Positions 1 through 6,542 of a stretch of 19,189 bases of DNA are shown here, in pieces. The notes under the pieces were generated by a model. It made no database searches, was not told the DNA's origin, and was given only the letters and a program-made list of their open reading frames with translations. Both the position numbers and the translations under genes were made by a program. Positions within the stretch are counted from its first letter, which is position 1. Every line of letters begins with the position of its first letter. The DNA is from CAWFFV01 sp963814985. Its GTDB lineage: Bacteria; Chloroflexota; Ktedonobacteria; Ktedonobacterales; Ktedonobacteraceae. The stretch spans positions 1 to 19,189 of the forward strand of contig CAWFFV010000120.1 in the NCBI GenBank assembly GCA_963814985.1, read 5' to 3'.

Positions 1-427
1 GTCATGCAAGGGCGCGAGGTGACGGCACGCTATCTGATCAATGAAGTGCAGCAGGTCTACCGAGCAACCGGGGTCTACATCAATGACAAGCATGTAGAGG
101 TGATCGTTCGCCAGATGCTGCGATATGTGCTGATTGCTAACGTTGGGGATACCACATTGCTGCCAGGGGACCTCATCGATCGCTTCAGTTTCGCGAAAGC
201 AAACGGAGAGATCCTCGTACAAGGAGGGAAACCAGCGTTAGCCCGTCCGTATCCTGCTTGGTCTTACCAAGACCGCCTTACACACATCAAGCTGGGTAGC
301 CGCTGCTTCGTTTCAAGAGACCAGCAAAGTGCTGATCAATGCAGCAATCCGGGGCAGGGTCGATTCCCTGAAGGGCTATAAAGAGAGAATCGTGCTCGGC
401 GCTCGTATTCCCAGAACTATTGCTTGA
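1..427 (+). pseudogene. rpoC: RNA polymerase beta' subunit, 3' end, frameshifted
   Basis: The window opens inside the C-terminal part of an RpoC-like protein. The first frame reads through YLINEVQQVYRATGVYINDK, then VIVRQMLRYV and DTTLLPGDLIDRF, which are the conserved end of beta' near the active-site cleft. At position 250 there is one extra T. Without it the frame continues as RPILLGLTKTALHTSSWVAA, then SFQETSKVLINAAIRGRVDSLKGYKE and ends IPRTIA at the stop 425-427. Both halves match the family well, so the lesion is a single-base insertion rather than general decay. It may be a sequencing error in the real rpoC or a recent mutation in a second copy. The sequence alone cannot decide this. 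The 5' part lies outside the window, so the length and other domains cannot be checked. Confidence 0.85.
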
Positions 428-588
428 CGCTCTAAAACCGCTGAGGCCAGATCGGATGTCCTGCCACCTATGAAAGGGAAGACAAAGATGCTGATCTGTT
501 GCCTTCTCCCTGATAACTGTCGTCTACAGAGATTCTCAACCGCCGATTTCACAGGCGTGTTGACTCCAATGAAATGAAAGGAAGACTA

Positions 589-1332
589 ATGAAAAAAGCA
601 TACTATTCTCTTCACCCAGAGCTCGGCCAACACGCTTGGCATGAGGAAGATGGTTTCTTCCACGGATACATCAACGGGATTTACCACCGTATGGTTTGTA
701 CACGTGAAGAGTTAGAAGAAGTGCGTGAGGAGGAAAGCAGAGGAAAAGAAAGACCACGAGAGAATGACGAAGTCTGGTGGGCCTTAAATAGGCATGATTA
801 CGTCGATCCCTGGGATGAACTGTATGGTGAGTTCGAGTCGGCATCTCCCTTTGAAGAAGATCTTGGCTTTGAGCCACGCCGTCGGATCATTGCACTCAAT
901 ATGTATCTCGATCCTGACACCACGACTTGGTACGGGCTAGGGAAACAGTATTCATTGCTGATGCGCTCTCGACGACAGGGGGACAGGCGCAAAGCTCTCA
1001 AACAACGTCTCCTTGCTCTAGGGCTAGATCCGAAAATGGAGCAGCATCCTGATACTCGCCGACTCCGAGCATTAGCGTTCGAGTTCGGATTGAACCCGTA
1101 TACGACGACCTGGGAAGACATTGGCAACACCGATCTCGAACTTCACAAAGTCAACCTTCCTAAAGCACTGGCGTGTCGTGCGAGAGAGCACCTCGATGGC
1201 AAGACCATGAACTTCGAGGATCTCCTCCAAAAAGCATTAGAATATTACCTCATAACCACAAGGATAATGCAAATGAGGCAAATAGCAAGACAGATGAGGA
1301 GAAGACCAACACTCAATAGAACAACGAGGTGA
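589..1332 (+). CDS. conserved-looking protein of unknown function, 247 aa
   Basis: I do not recognise the family. The ATG at 589 is chosen because AGGAAG (578-583) sits just upstream at normal spacing. An in-frame ATG at 574 would place the Shine-Dalgarno inside the gene. The protein is soluble, with no signal peptide or membrane segment. The N-terminus is rich in aromatic residues and His (YYSLHPELGQHAWHEEDGFF). A very acidic/basic stretch follows (about residues 38-60), then a Trp/Asp-rich part (VWWALNRHDYVDPWDELYG, 62-80). A short motif occurs twice: LDPDTTTWYGLG (107-118) and LNPYTTTWEDIG (168-179), about 60 residues apart, with a related LGLDPK at 144-149. This suggests an internally duplicated helical unit. 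The C-terminal 30 residues are strongly basic (QIARQMRRRPTLNRTTR) and could touch nucleic acid. The frame is uninterrupted. Confidence 0.7.
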   Translation: MKKAYYSLHPELGQHAWHEEDGFFHGYINGIYHRMVCTREELEEVREEESRGKERPRENDEVWWALNRHDYVDPWDELYGEFESASPFEEDLGFEPRRRIIALNMYLDPDTTTWYGLGKQYSLLMRSRRQGDRRKALKQRLLALGLDPKMEQHPDTRRLRALAFEFGLNPYTTTWEDIGNTDLELHKVNLPKALACRAREHLDGKTMNFEDLLQKALEYYLITTRIMQMRQIARQMRRRPTLNRTTR

Positions 1333-1465
1333 GAAGAGTATGAAAGAAAAACAGCACAGATCTTACAATGTCTGTGTTATTCGGGTGCTTCCTTCGGCTC
1401 CTGCTTCTCTCCTTTGTGTCCCACATCATGTGGCGTTCCGACCAAATAAACACAAATGCTGTATG

Positions 1466-1513
1466 CTTAGGAGGCCTGTAGCCATCTCTGGAGATGGTTA
1501 CAGGCCTCCTAGC
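1466..1513. repeat. long near-perfect hairpin in a gene-free stretch
   Basis: The stretch 1333-1661 holds no convincing gene. Its main feature is an inverted repeat of about 20 bp: TAGGAGGCCTGTAGCCATCT pairs with its complement ending CAGGCCTCCTA (1468-1511), with one G-U pair and a loop of about 4 nt. It lies about 135 nt after the stop of the preceding gene and is not followed by a T-run, so a classical intrinsic terminator is not supported. It could be a bidirectional structural element or a small repeat. The rest of the stretch shows nothing else I can name. Confidence 0.6.
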
Positions 1514-1663
1514 GCCAGTGGTTACCTCAGATCCAGATGCTCATGTACTATTGGACTGTCTGCTGCTGTGGCATCGTAGGAGCGTGCGATGGAGCGCAGT
1601 GTACTGACAGTCGCTAGTGGAAATATTCCGACTCTAATAAGGTCGTATTCTCGCGTTTACTTA

Positions 1664-1740
1664 GTGCAATCTCGAAAGAAACGTCATGCGTCGCAGACGC
1701 ACCACTCCGCATGAAAACAAGTTTTCAGAAGAAACTATGC
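1664..1740 (+). other. IS110-leader-like hairpin segment, relic copy
   Basis: Positions 1676-1721 match 13416-13461, the start of the IS110 leader, without gaps at 38 of 46 bases. Both contain a perfect 6-bp hairpin with a 3-nt loop: TGCGTC GCA GACGCA here (1687-1701) and TGCGCC GTA GGCGCA there. The T-A pair has become C-G, a compensatory change. Right after it is GAAAAC AA GTTTTC (1713-1726), a second possible stem. No IS110 transposase follows: within about 70 nt the sequence becomes the minus-strand IS630-A relic. The bases just before it (TAGTGCAATCTCGAAAG, 1662-1678) also resemble the terminal repeat of IS630-B, so the segment may be the decayed 3' end of IS630-A with an IS110 left-end fragment fused to it. 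Confidence 0.5.
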
Positions 1741-1792
1741 AGACAAGACCCATTAATAGGGGGTATTGCATTGGAGTAATCCTCCAGGACTT

Positions 1793-2061
1793 AATCTCGC
1801 ACATCTTCAACAGCCTTCTTTTTGGCGAGATAATCGGGGTCAGGGCTACTAATGGTATGTTGAGGTCAGCTAAAGATGATCTCATAGCTCGTCAGAAGAC
1901 GACGAACCGTTTCTGAGGAGACGATGATGTCCATGCACTCAGCTAAACGTTCTCAGATCCACATCGAAGAGGGCTGTCCTAAGCTGCGAGGGCGTCGCCG
2001 AACTGCTTCGAGGAACTGCTCGTGGTATGCCTTTGTTGTTTTCAACGGGGCTCCCGTCCTA
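1793..2061 (-). pseudogene. IS630-A transposase relic, middle segment
   Basis: Read on the minus strand this is the middle of an IS630-family transposase: RTGAPLKTTKAYHEQFLEAV, RRRPRSLGQPSSMWI, a stop, ERLAECMDIIVSSETVRRLL, a stop near EIIFS, then PQHTISSPDPDYLAKKK. The winged-helix/linker region and the PDPxY motif that precede the DDE core are recognisable. Two in-frame stops and the absence of any DDE residues after SPDPDY show it is dead and truncated. The frame runs directly into the segment at 4013-4223 once IS630-B is removed: the codons CCT AGG (Pro-Arg of DRPRTGAP) are rebuilt across the TA target site. Confidence 0.8.
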
Positions 2062-2079
2062 GTGCAAACTCACGAAAGA
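2062..2079 (+). repeat. left terminal inverted repeat of IS630-B
   Basis: GTGCAAACTCACG next to TA 2060-2061. It is the partner of 4000-4012. Similar ends occur at 1664 (GTGCAATCTCG) and 12502 (GTGCTCAGTCATG), so several IS630 copies in this window share a terminal-repeat type. Confidence 0.75.
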
Positions 2080-2263
2080 GAAGAGGGAATATGGTAGAAT
2101 AGAGGGGATGAAAAGACTTCTCTTTCTGTTGATCTGCTCATCGAAAACAAATGAGAGATGAGAAAACCCACGAGTGAAGCTTTCCCCAGAAGGAGAAAGT
2201 CTGCGAGCCACACGATGGGAGAGAGTGGGAGAGCAACAAGCGAACGAATGGAGAATGTTGGCG

Positions 2264-2698
2264 ATGGCAAAAACGACAAACAAAACGGTCTCCAAGCCTC
2301 GTTGTGGTCTGTGTGGGAAAAGCAGGAAATTAACCAAAACGCCTTGTTGTGACCACTGGATCTGCGATGATAGCGACACGTATGTGATGTTCTCTTATGC
2401 CCGCAATAGCTGTTGGCGCAATCACGATCGCTATACGCTCTGTGCCTCTCACTATCATGAGGGTCATCCTGGTGCCTGGCAAACCTGCAAAACGTGCCGT
2501 GAAAGCTTCGATACCGAGGACTATGTGGATCTGGCAACAAATGAGTACAATTTCGAGAAGCTCCAAAACCCACCGAGCTATGAGCCGACGAAGTGTGCCC
2601 AATGCGGGAAGGTGATTGTTCGTGCTCATGGCGGCTACAGCATTGTGCCCAACAAGGGATATGTCTGCGGGGCCTGTTCTTTCAAGGGGATTGTGTAA
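2264..2698 (+). CDS. Cys/His-rich zinc-binding protein, passenger of IS630-B, 144 aa
   Basis: The ATG at 2264 is preceded by GGAG (2250-2253) at about 10 nt. The ATG at 2255 is possible but lies too close. The protein is packed with metal ligands: C14/C17, C28-C29, C34, C50/H54, C60, H63/H65/H68, C75/C78, C111/C114 and C135/C138. This is enough for several zinc sites, with the last four cysteines forming a zinc ribbon (CAQCGKVIV ... YVCGAC). Phrases such as MFSYARNSCWRNHDRYTLC and TNEYNFEKLQNPPSYEPTKC look like a conserved hypothetical family I recall, with no assigned function. There is no membrane segment. The gene sits between the left end of IS630-B and its transposase, same strand, about 170 bp apart. 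It is therefore carried by the element. Whether it helps transposition, regulates it or is plain cargo is unknown. Confidence 0.8.
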   Translation: MAKTTNKTVSKPRCGLCGKSRKLTKTPCCDHWICDDSDTYVMFSYARNSCWRNHDRYTLCASHYHEGHPGAWQTCKTCRESFDTEDYVDLATNEYNFEKLQNPPSYEPTKCAQCGKVIVRAHGGYSIVPNKGYVCGACSFKGIV

Positions 2699-2870
2699 CA
2701 CACTTTCTTCTCCCAGTGGGGTGTGACTGGACCAGATGAGGCCCCTTGCTTCCACTCCTTCCAAATTCTGCCAGCGAGAGAGCATCGATCTTGTTCTCCA
2801 ACTCTCGCGCATCCTTCTCTCCAATTGAGGAAGAACGACGATTGTCATACGAATTGAAGACAAACCAGCC

Positions 2871-4004
2871 ATGAGAAAACCCATCTTTATCCGACCCCTA
2901 ACTGAGGACGAACAGCGTCAAATTCATACAGGATTGCGTTCGTCAAACGCTTTTGTGCTGCGGCGTTGTCAGATCTTGTTGGCATCGGCGCGAGGACAAC
3001 GCGCTCCTGAGATAGCAGAGCAGCTCGGTTGCAACGATCAGACGGTTCGCAATGTGATCCACGGCTTTCATGCATCAGGTCTGACTGTGCTGCAAGAAGG
3101 ATCATCACGACCTCACCATCTGCGAACCACCTTCTCTGAGGAAGGGTGTCAGCAATTAAAAGACCTCTTGCACCGTAGCCCGCGTGACTTTGGCCGTGAT
3201 CGTGGAATGTGGACGTTGGAACTGGCTGCCGAGGTCGGTTTCGAGCAAGGCATCATTGACAGAGAGGTGTCCACCGAAACGGTACGTCGAGCACTCAAAC
3301 GACTCAAAACGAACTGGAAACGTGCAAAACATTGGATTACCAGTCCTGATCCACAATATCTGTTAAAAAAAATGGCACGTGACCGGTTAATTGCCTGGGC
3401 CAGCCAGCAGTCTACGTGGGCCATCGGATTTGAAGATGAGGTTTGGTGGAGTCGCTTCGCCTTGCCTCGCATGCACGCCTGGCAGGATAAGGAGCGTCCG
3501 CTTCGCTTGGTCGAACAAACCTGGCAGAAGAACGATCCTGATCCCAAAGCTCTTGCCTGCTACGGCGTGCTTTGGCAAGAGGGTGAGGTTTCTAAGCCGG
3601 TGCGTCAAAAGATGTCGTTGCGATTTGTGAAAGGAAGACCCGTGAGCGACATCACGACTCAATTTCTGGAGTGGTGCTGTGCGGAGCTACAGAAACAGGG
3701 CAAAACCGCGTGGTTGCTCATTTGGGATAATGCTTCCTGGCATCAGAGCAAGATCGTACGCTCTTGGATTCGCCAGCATAATATCCAGGTAGCAAATGAA
3801 AAGACTGGTGTACGTATCCTGCCCCTCTATCTGCCCACGAAAAGTCCCTGGCTCAACCCGATTGAGCCGAAGTGGGTTCACGGCAAGCGCAACGTTGTTG
3901 AGAAGGATGGCTTACTTACTGCCAAAGAGTTGGTCGAGAGAGTTTCTGCCTATTATAGATCTCACACTGAACCTTATCTAGCTATTCCCGAAAAGGTCGC
4001 GTGA
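2871..4004 (+). CDS. IS630-family transposase, intact, 377 aa
   Basis: This is a DDE transposase that cuts and joins the ends of IS630-B and inserts at TA. It has an N-terminal helix-turn-helix (about 30-70: APEIAEQLGCNDQTVRNVI) and a winged-helix/linker region up to WITSPDPQYLLKK. A DDE core follows with D189 (GFEDEVWW), D286 (LLIWDNASWH) and E332 (SPWLNPIEPKWVHGKRNVV), so all three catalytic residues are present. The length is normal for this subgroup. The start ATG 2871 is the first Met before KPIFIRPLTEDEQ. No strong Shine-Dalgarno is visible, though GACAAACCAGCC precedes it. The protein is clearly homologous to the relic at 7935-8571. The frame is undamaged, so this copy may still be active. 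Confidence 0.93.
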   Translation: MRKPIFIRPLTEDEQRQIHTGLRSSNAFVLRRCQILLASARGQRAPEIAEQLGCNDQTVRNVIHGFHASGLTVLQEGSSRPHHLRTTFSEEGCQQLKDLLHRSPRDFGRDRGMWTLELAAEVGFEQGIIDREVSTETVRRALKRLKTNWKRAKHWITSPDPQYLLKKMARDRLIAWASQQSTWAIGFEDEVWWSRFALPRMHAWQDKERPLRLVEQTWQKNDPDPKALACYGVLWQEGEVSKPVRQKMSLRFVKGRPVSDITTQFLEWCCAELQKQGKTAWLLIWDNASWHQSKIVRSWIRQHNIQVANEKTGVRILPLYLPTKSPWLNPIEPKWVHGKRNVVEKDGLLTAKELVERVSAYYRSHTEPYLAIPEKVA

Positions 4005-4012
4005 CTATGCAC
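4000..4012 (-). repeat. right terminal inverted repeat of IS630-B
   Basis: The reverse complement reads GTGCATAGTCACG and is followed on the + strand by the target TA (4013-4014). The transposase stop codon (4002-4004) lies inside the repeat, which is common for compact IS elements. Confidence 0.75.
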
Positions 4013-4223
4013 TAGGTCGATCGAACAATCCTTCGATGCCCTCCTTGAGATAGCGTTTGAGCCAGCGTCGTACTGTCTCATCATCTCCACAGGCAATGCC
4101 CGGAGTGCTCAGGTGCTGCTCGCAAACCAGCAACACCATTTGGGCACGCGTGCGAATTCGCACATCCTTTGTGTTTTGATACACTTCTGCTAACTTGGTC
4201 TGCTGTTCTTCTGTCAATTCTGG
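4013..4223 (-). pseudogene. IS630-A transposase relic, N-terminal HTH segment
   Basis: The minus strand encodes LTEEQQTKLAEVYQNTKDVR, then IRTRAQMVLLVCEQHLSTPG and DDETVRRWLKRYLKEGIEGL up to FDRP, the N-terminal helix-turn-helix of an IS630 transposase that binds the element ends. It is cut at both sides. Its C-terminal side meets IS630-B at the TA 4013-4014 and continues at 2061. Its N-terminal side meets the IS66-like element inside AATTCTGG (4216-4223), which is duplicated at 6083-6090. The TTG at 4217 is not a true start: the original start codon is at 6106-6108. Confidence 0.85.
4216..4223. repeat. target-site duplication, left copy
   Basis: AATTCTGG, identical to 6083-6090 and directly abutting the outer base of the IS66-like terminal repeat. 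Confidence 0.9.
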
Positions 4224-6082
4224 GTATCATCTCAATAATTCGGGGTGGCCTGGCATGGGACAAAATTTGATGGCGTATGTATACTAAAAGTATGCTAGAA
4301 CATTTCGATCCCAACACGATTGAAGATGAGGGTCTGCGCCAGGTGTTCATCGCGTTGATGAACCTGGTGGAAACCCTGTCGGCCAAAGTGAAAGAGCAAG
4401 CCGAAGAAATCCAGCGTCTGCGCGACGAGAACCATCGACTCAAGGGTGAGCAAGGAAAGCCGAAGATCAAAGCGAACAAACCAGTCCTCGCTCTCTCTTC
4501 AGAAAAGGAACGCCGTGAGTCCAAACCGCATCACAAAGCAAACAAGCAGGCCCAGATCAGAATAGATCGAGTCGAAGTAGTGAAGATGGATACCCACCGA
4601 CTGCCTGCCGATGCACTGTTCAAGGGCTACGAGGACGTCATCGTGCAGGACATTGCGTTTCGCACCGAGAACGTGACGTTCCGTAAAGAGAAATATTACT
4701 CGCCCAGCCAAAAGCGGACGTATCTGGCAGAAATGCCTGTTGGGTACAAAGGTCAGTTTGGGCCGGGAGTCAGAGCCTGGGTGTTGGCGCTCTATTATGC
4801 GGCTGGGATGAGTGAACCAAAAATCCTCGAACTCTTGCAGACGGTTGGCATGTCGATGAGTGCGGGACACCTCTCGGACCTGCTGATCAAAGACCAGGAG
4901 CGGTTCCATGCGGAGAGTGCAGCCGTGGTGAAAGCTGGACTGGCAAGTAGCCCGTGGCAGCATCTCGACAGCACCGGTACCAGAGTGAATGGCAAAAACG
5001 AACAGTGTCATATCCTGTGCAACTCGTTGTATACCGCCTATTGTACCTTCCCGACCAAAGATCGCTTGAGTTTGCTTCGCGTTCTTCAGGGGGGAGCCGA
5101 TCCCGTCTTTCAGTTGAATGACCTCGCCCTGGAGCTCCTGCCTCAGTTGGGTGTGACGAAGAAGTGGTGTCGCATGCTTCCCACGCTGTTGTCGCACGAC
5201 CAGACCTACACAGAGAACCAACTCGACGAGGTGCTGGATGCGCACTTGCCCAAACATGGTGCCAATCTGCGCAAGAGTGTGAAGGAAGCCCTGGCGATCG
5301 CGACCTACCGAACCCAGACTGCCTATCCGGTGGTTGAACTGCTCCTGTGTGATGATGCACCCCAATTCAACTGGTTAACCGCTCAGCTCGCCTTGTGCTG
5401 GATCCATGAGTATCGCCACTACAAGAAACTCACGCCACGCTTCCTTGCCCATTGCCACCTCCTGGAACAGTTCGCCAAGGATTTCTGGAAGCTCTATCGA
5501 GACCTCCTGGCCTACCGAGACCATCCCAGTCCGACAGAGGCGGATGCGTTGCGGACGGCCTTTGATCACCTCTTCGGGCATGGCAGCGGCTACCAGCAGT
5601 TGGATGAGCGCAAAGCGCTGACGCTGCCCAAGAAAGAAGCTTTGCTGATGGTGCTTTCCCATCCGGAAATTCTCTTGCACAACAACCCGGCTGAGTTGGG
5701 GGCCAGACAACGCGTCCGCAAACGGGATATCTGCTTGCAGGCGCGCACCAGAGAAGGCATCACCGCATGGGATACCTTTCAGACACTCGTCGAGACTGCC
5801 AACAAACTTGGGGTCAATGTCTATCAATATTTTCGTGATCGCATTGCTCACACCAACGGGTTACCCAGTTTGGCCTCCCTCATTCAAGAACGAGCTGCTC
5901 TCCTTCACCTGGGCACCTCGTGGGCTGCGACACCCTGAACCATCTCATTCCATTCCACCCTGAACTTCCCTCATCTGGCAAGAACATCCGTCTGTTTTTG
6001 CAGATCTCTCTTCCTGCACCTCACCATACTCTGCATGCCACCCACTGATCGCTTTTCTCACCCCCAATTATTGAGATGATAC
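4224..6082 (+). mobile_element. IS66-like element with 8-bp target duplication
   Basis: The ends are 24-bp inverted repeats with one mismatch (4224-4247 and 6059-6082), starting GTATCATCTCAATAATT. They are flanked by perfect 8-bp direct repeats AATTCTGG (4216-4223 and 6083-6090), the duplication size typical of IS66. The element is 1859 bp with a single transposase gene; the usual IS66 accessory genes tnpA and tnpB are absent. It interrupts the ninth codon of the IS630-A transposase. The 5939-6058 stretch is non-coding element DNA with no other feature seen. Confidence 0.9.
4277..5938 (+). CDS. IS66-like transposase (TnpC type), intact, 553 aa
   Basis: This is a DDE transposase for the surrounding element. 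The N-terminus carries a leucine-zipper-like coiled coil (about 30-58: VETLSAKVKEQAEEIQRLRD), typical of IS66 TnpC proteins, followed by a basic linker. The central part contains YLAEMPVGYKGQFGPGVRAW and a helical region. Likely catalytic residues are D231 (HLDSTGTRVNG), D359 or D360 (LLCDDAPQFNWL) and E473 (NNPAELGARQRVRKRD). The region CWIHEYRHYKKL lies between the second Asp and the Glu, as in the family. The ATG at 4277 directly follows the terminal repeat; the next in-frame ATG is at 4292. The frame is unbroken. Long minus-strand frames over the same DNA are shadows of it. The codons look similar in GC to IS630-B. Confidence 0.9.
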   Translation: MYTKSMLEHFDPNTIEDEGLRQVFIALMNLVETLSAKVKEQAEEIQRLRDENHRLKGEQGKPKIKANKPVLALSSEKERRESKPHHKANKQAQIRIDRVEVVKMDTHRLPADALFKGYEDVIVQDIAFRTENVTFRKEKYYSPSQKRTYLAEMPVGYKGQFGPGVRAWVLALYYAAGMSEPKILELLQTVGMSMSAGHLSDLLIKDQERFHAESAAVVKAGLASSPWQHLDSTGTRVNGKNEQCHILCNSLYTAYCTFPTKDRLSLLRVLQGGADPVFQLNDLALELLPQLGVTKKWCRMLPTLLSHDQTYTENQLDEVLDAHLPKHGANLRKSVKEALAIATYRTQTAYPVVELLLCDDAPQFNWLTAQLALCWIHEYRHYKKLTPRFLAHCHLLEQFAKDFWKLYRDLLAYRDHPSPTEADALRTAFDHLFGHGSGYQQLDERKALTLPKKEALLMVLSHPEILLHNNPAELGARQRVRKRDICLQARTREGITAWDTFQTLVETANKLGVNVYQYFRDRIAHTNGLPSLASLIQERAALLHLGTSWAATP

Positions 6083-6090
6083 AATTCTGG
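6083..6090. repeat. target-site duplication, right copy
   Basis: AATTCTGG, identical to 4216-4223. Removing the element and one copy restores the IS630-A reading frame MKALHMPELTEEQQTK on the minus strand. Confidence 0.9.
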
Positions 6091-6108
6091 CATGTGAAGT
6101 GCTTTCAT
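6083..6108 (-). pseudogene. IS630-A transposase relic, first codons
   Basis: On the minus strand ATG (6108-6106) begins MKALHMPEL and joins LTEEQQTK at 4223 when the IS66-like element and one copy of the 8-bp duplication are removed. A good Shine-Dalgarno, AGGAGAG, lies at about 6112-6119. This gives the original start of the twice-interrupted gene. Further upstream on the minus strand, GATTGTGCTTA (around 6157-6166) loosely resembles the IS630 terminal repeat next to a TA and may be the outer end of IS630-A. Confidence 0.75.
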
Positions 6109-6166
6109 GGGTCTCTCCTGTCTCAGCAGTATACCTTATGCCACAGAACTTGTGTGATTGTGCTTA

Positions 6167-6542
6167 GTGAGAATAAACAGACAGACGCATATATTGACCC
6201 TGACACACTGAGTTAGTGGGAGAACCAGATACATAACCCCTATTTGTATACCCTCTGTAGAGCAATTAAATGGCTGCAGAACATTTTTTCGAGCAAAAAG
6301 GTAGACAAATATTCCCTGAGAAAATCCTTCTGCCTTTTGTTTGAGGACATGCCGCCTGAAAATCCAATCATTACTCTTCCTTGTATTGCCTCACAGATCG
6401 AATCATTATATAATGAGCATTGCAATAGTAAGGGTAAATAAAGTCTAAAAGATAAAATGGCGCATAAGTAATATTTCTTTGTTCATGATCTCCTCCTGAA
6501 TTGCTGGGTACTCTACAAAACAAAAAGAGGTAGGTGGCTCTG
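6167..6542. other. gene-free stretch upstream of the TIR-domain gene
   Basis: About 375 bases between the outer end of the IS630-A relic and the next gene. It is AT-richer than its surroundings. A 65-codon frame from a TTG at 6244 has no ribosome-binding site and no recognised family, so I do not call it. No clear promoter or terminator stands out. AAAGAGG (6524-6530) and AGGTGG (6532-6537) are candidate Shine-Dalgarno sequences for the following gene. Confidence 0.4.

Larger units (their letters stand above)
2062..4012 (+). mobile_element. IS630-family element (IS630-B) carrying a zinc-protein gene
   Basis: The left end GTGCAAACTCACG (2062-2074) and the right end, reverse complement GTGCATAGTCACG (4012-4000), agree at 11 of 13 bases. 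Each is flanked by TA (2060-2061 and 4013-4014), the duplicated dinucleotide target of the IS630/Tc1 group. The insertion is confirmed independently: deleting 2062-4012 plus one TA joins two halves of the IS630-A reading frame in phase. At 1951 bp the element is well above the usual 1.1-1.2 kb of the family. The extra length is an 800-bp left part holding a Cys/His-rich protein gene. Both genes are intact and co-oriented. Confidence 0.85.

Noticed and set aside
1340..1579. 79-codon plus-strand ORF with a GAG-rich start region
   Set aside because: It runs straight through the 20-bp palindrome, has a Cys/Arg/Pro-rich non-protein composition and resembles no family.
1662..1678. Firm assignment of TAGTGCAATCTCGAAAG as the IS630-A terminal repeat
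   Set aside because: It resembles the IS630-B end, but the same bases align partly with the IS110 left flank at 13403-13418, so the origin stays open.
1686..1916. 76-codon plus-strand ORF
   Set aside because: It overlaps the hairpin segment and is antisense to the IS630-A relic, whose minus-strand reading is clearly meaningful.
4499..5365. 288-codon minus-strand ORF
   Set aside because: It is a shadow of the intact IS66-like transposase on the plus strand, with low-complexity non-protein composition.
6244..6441. 65-codon plus-strand ORF from a TTG
   Set aside because: No Shine-Dalgarno, no recognisable family, AT-rich intergenic DNA. It could be a fragment, but nothing supports it.
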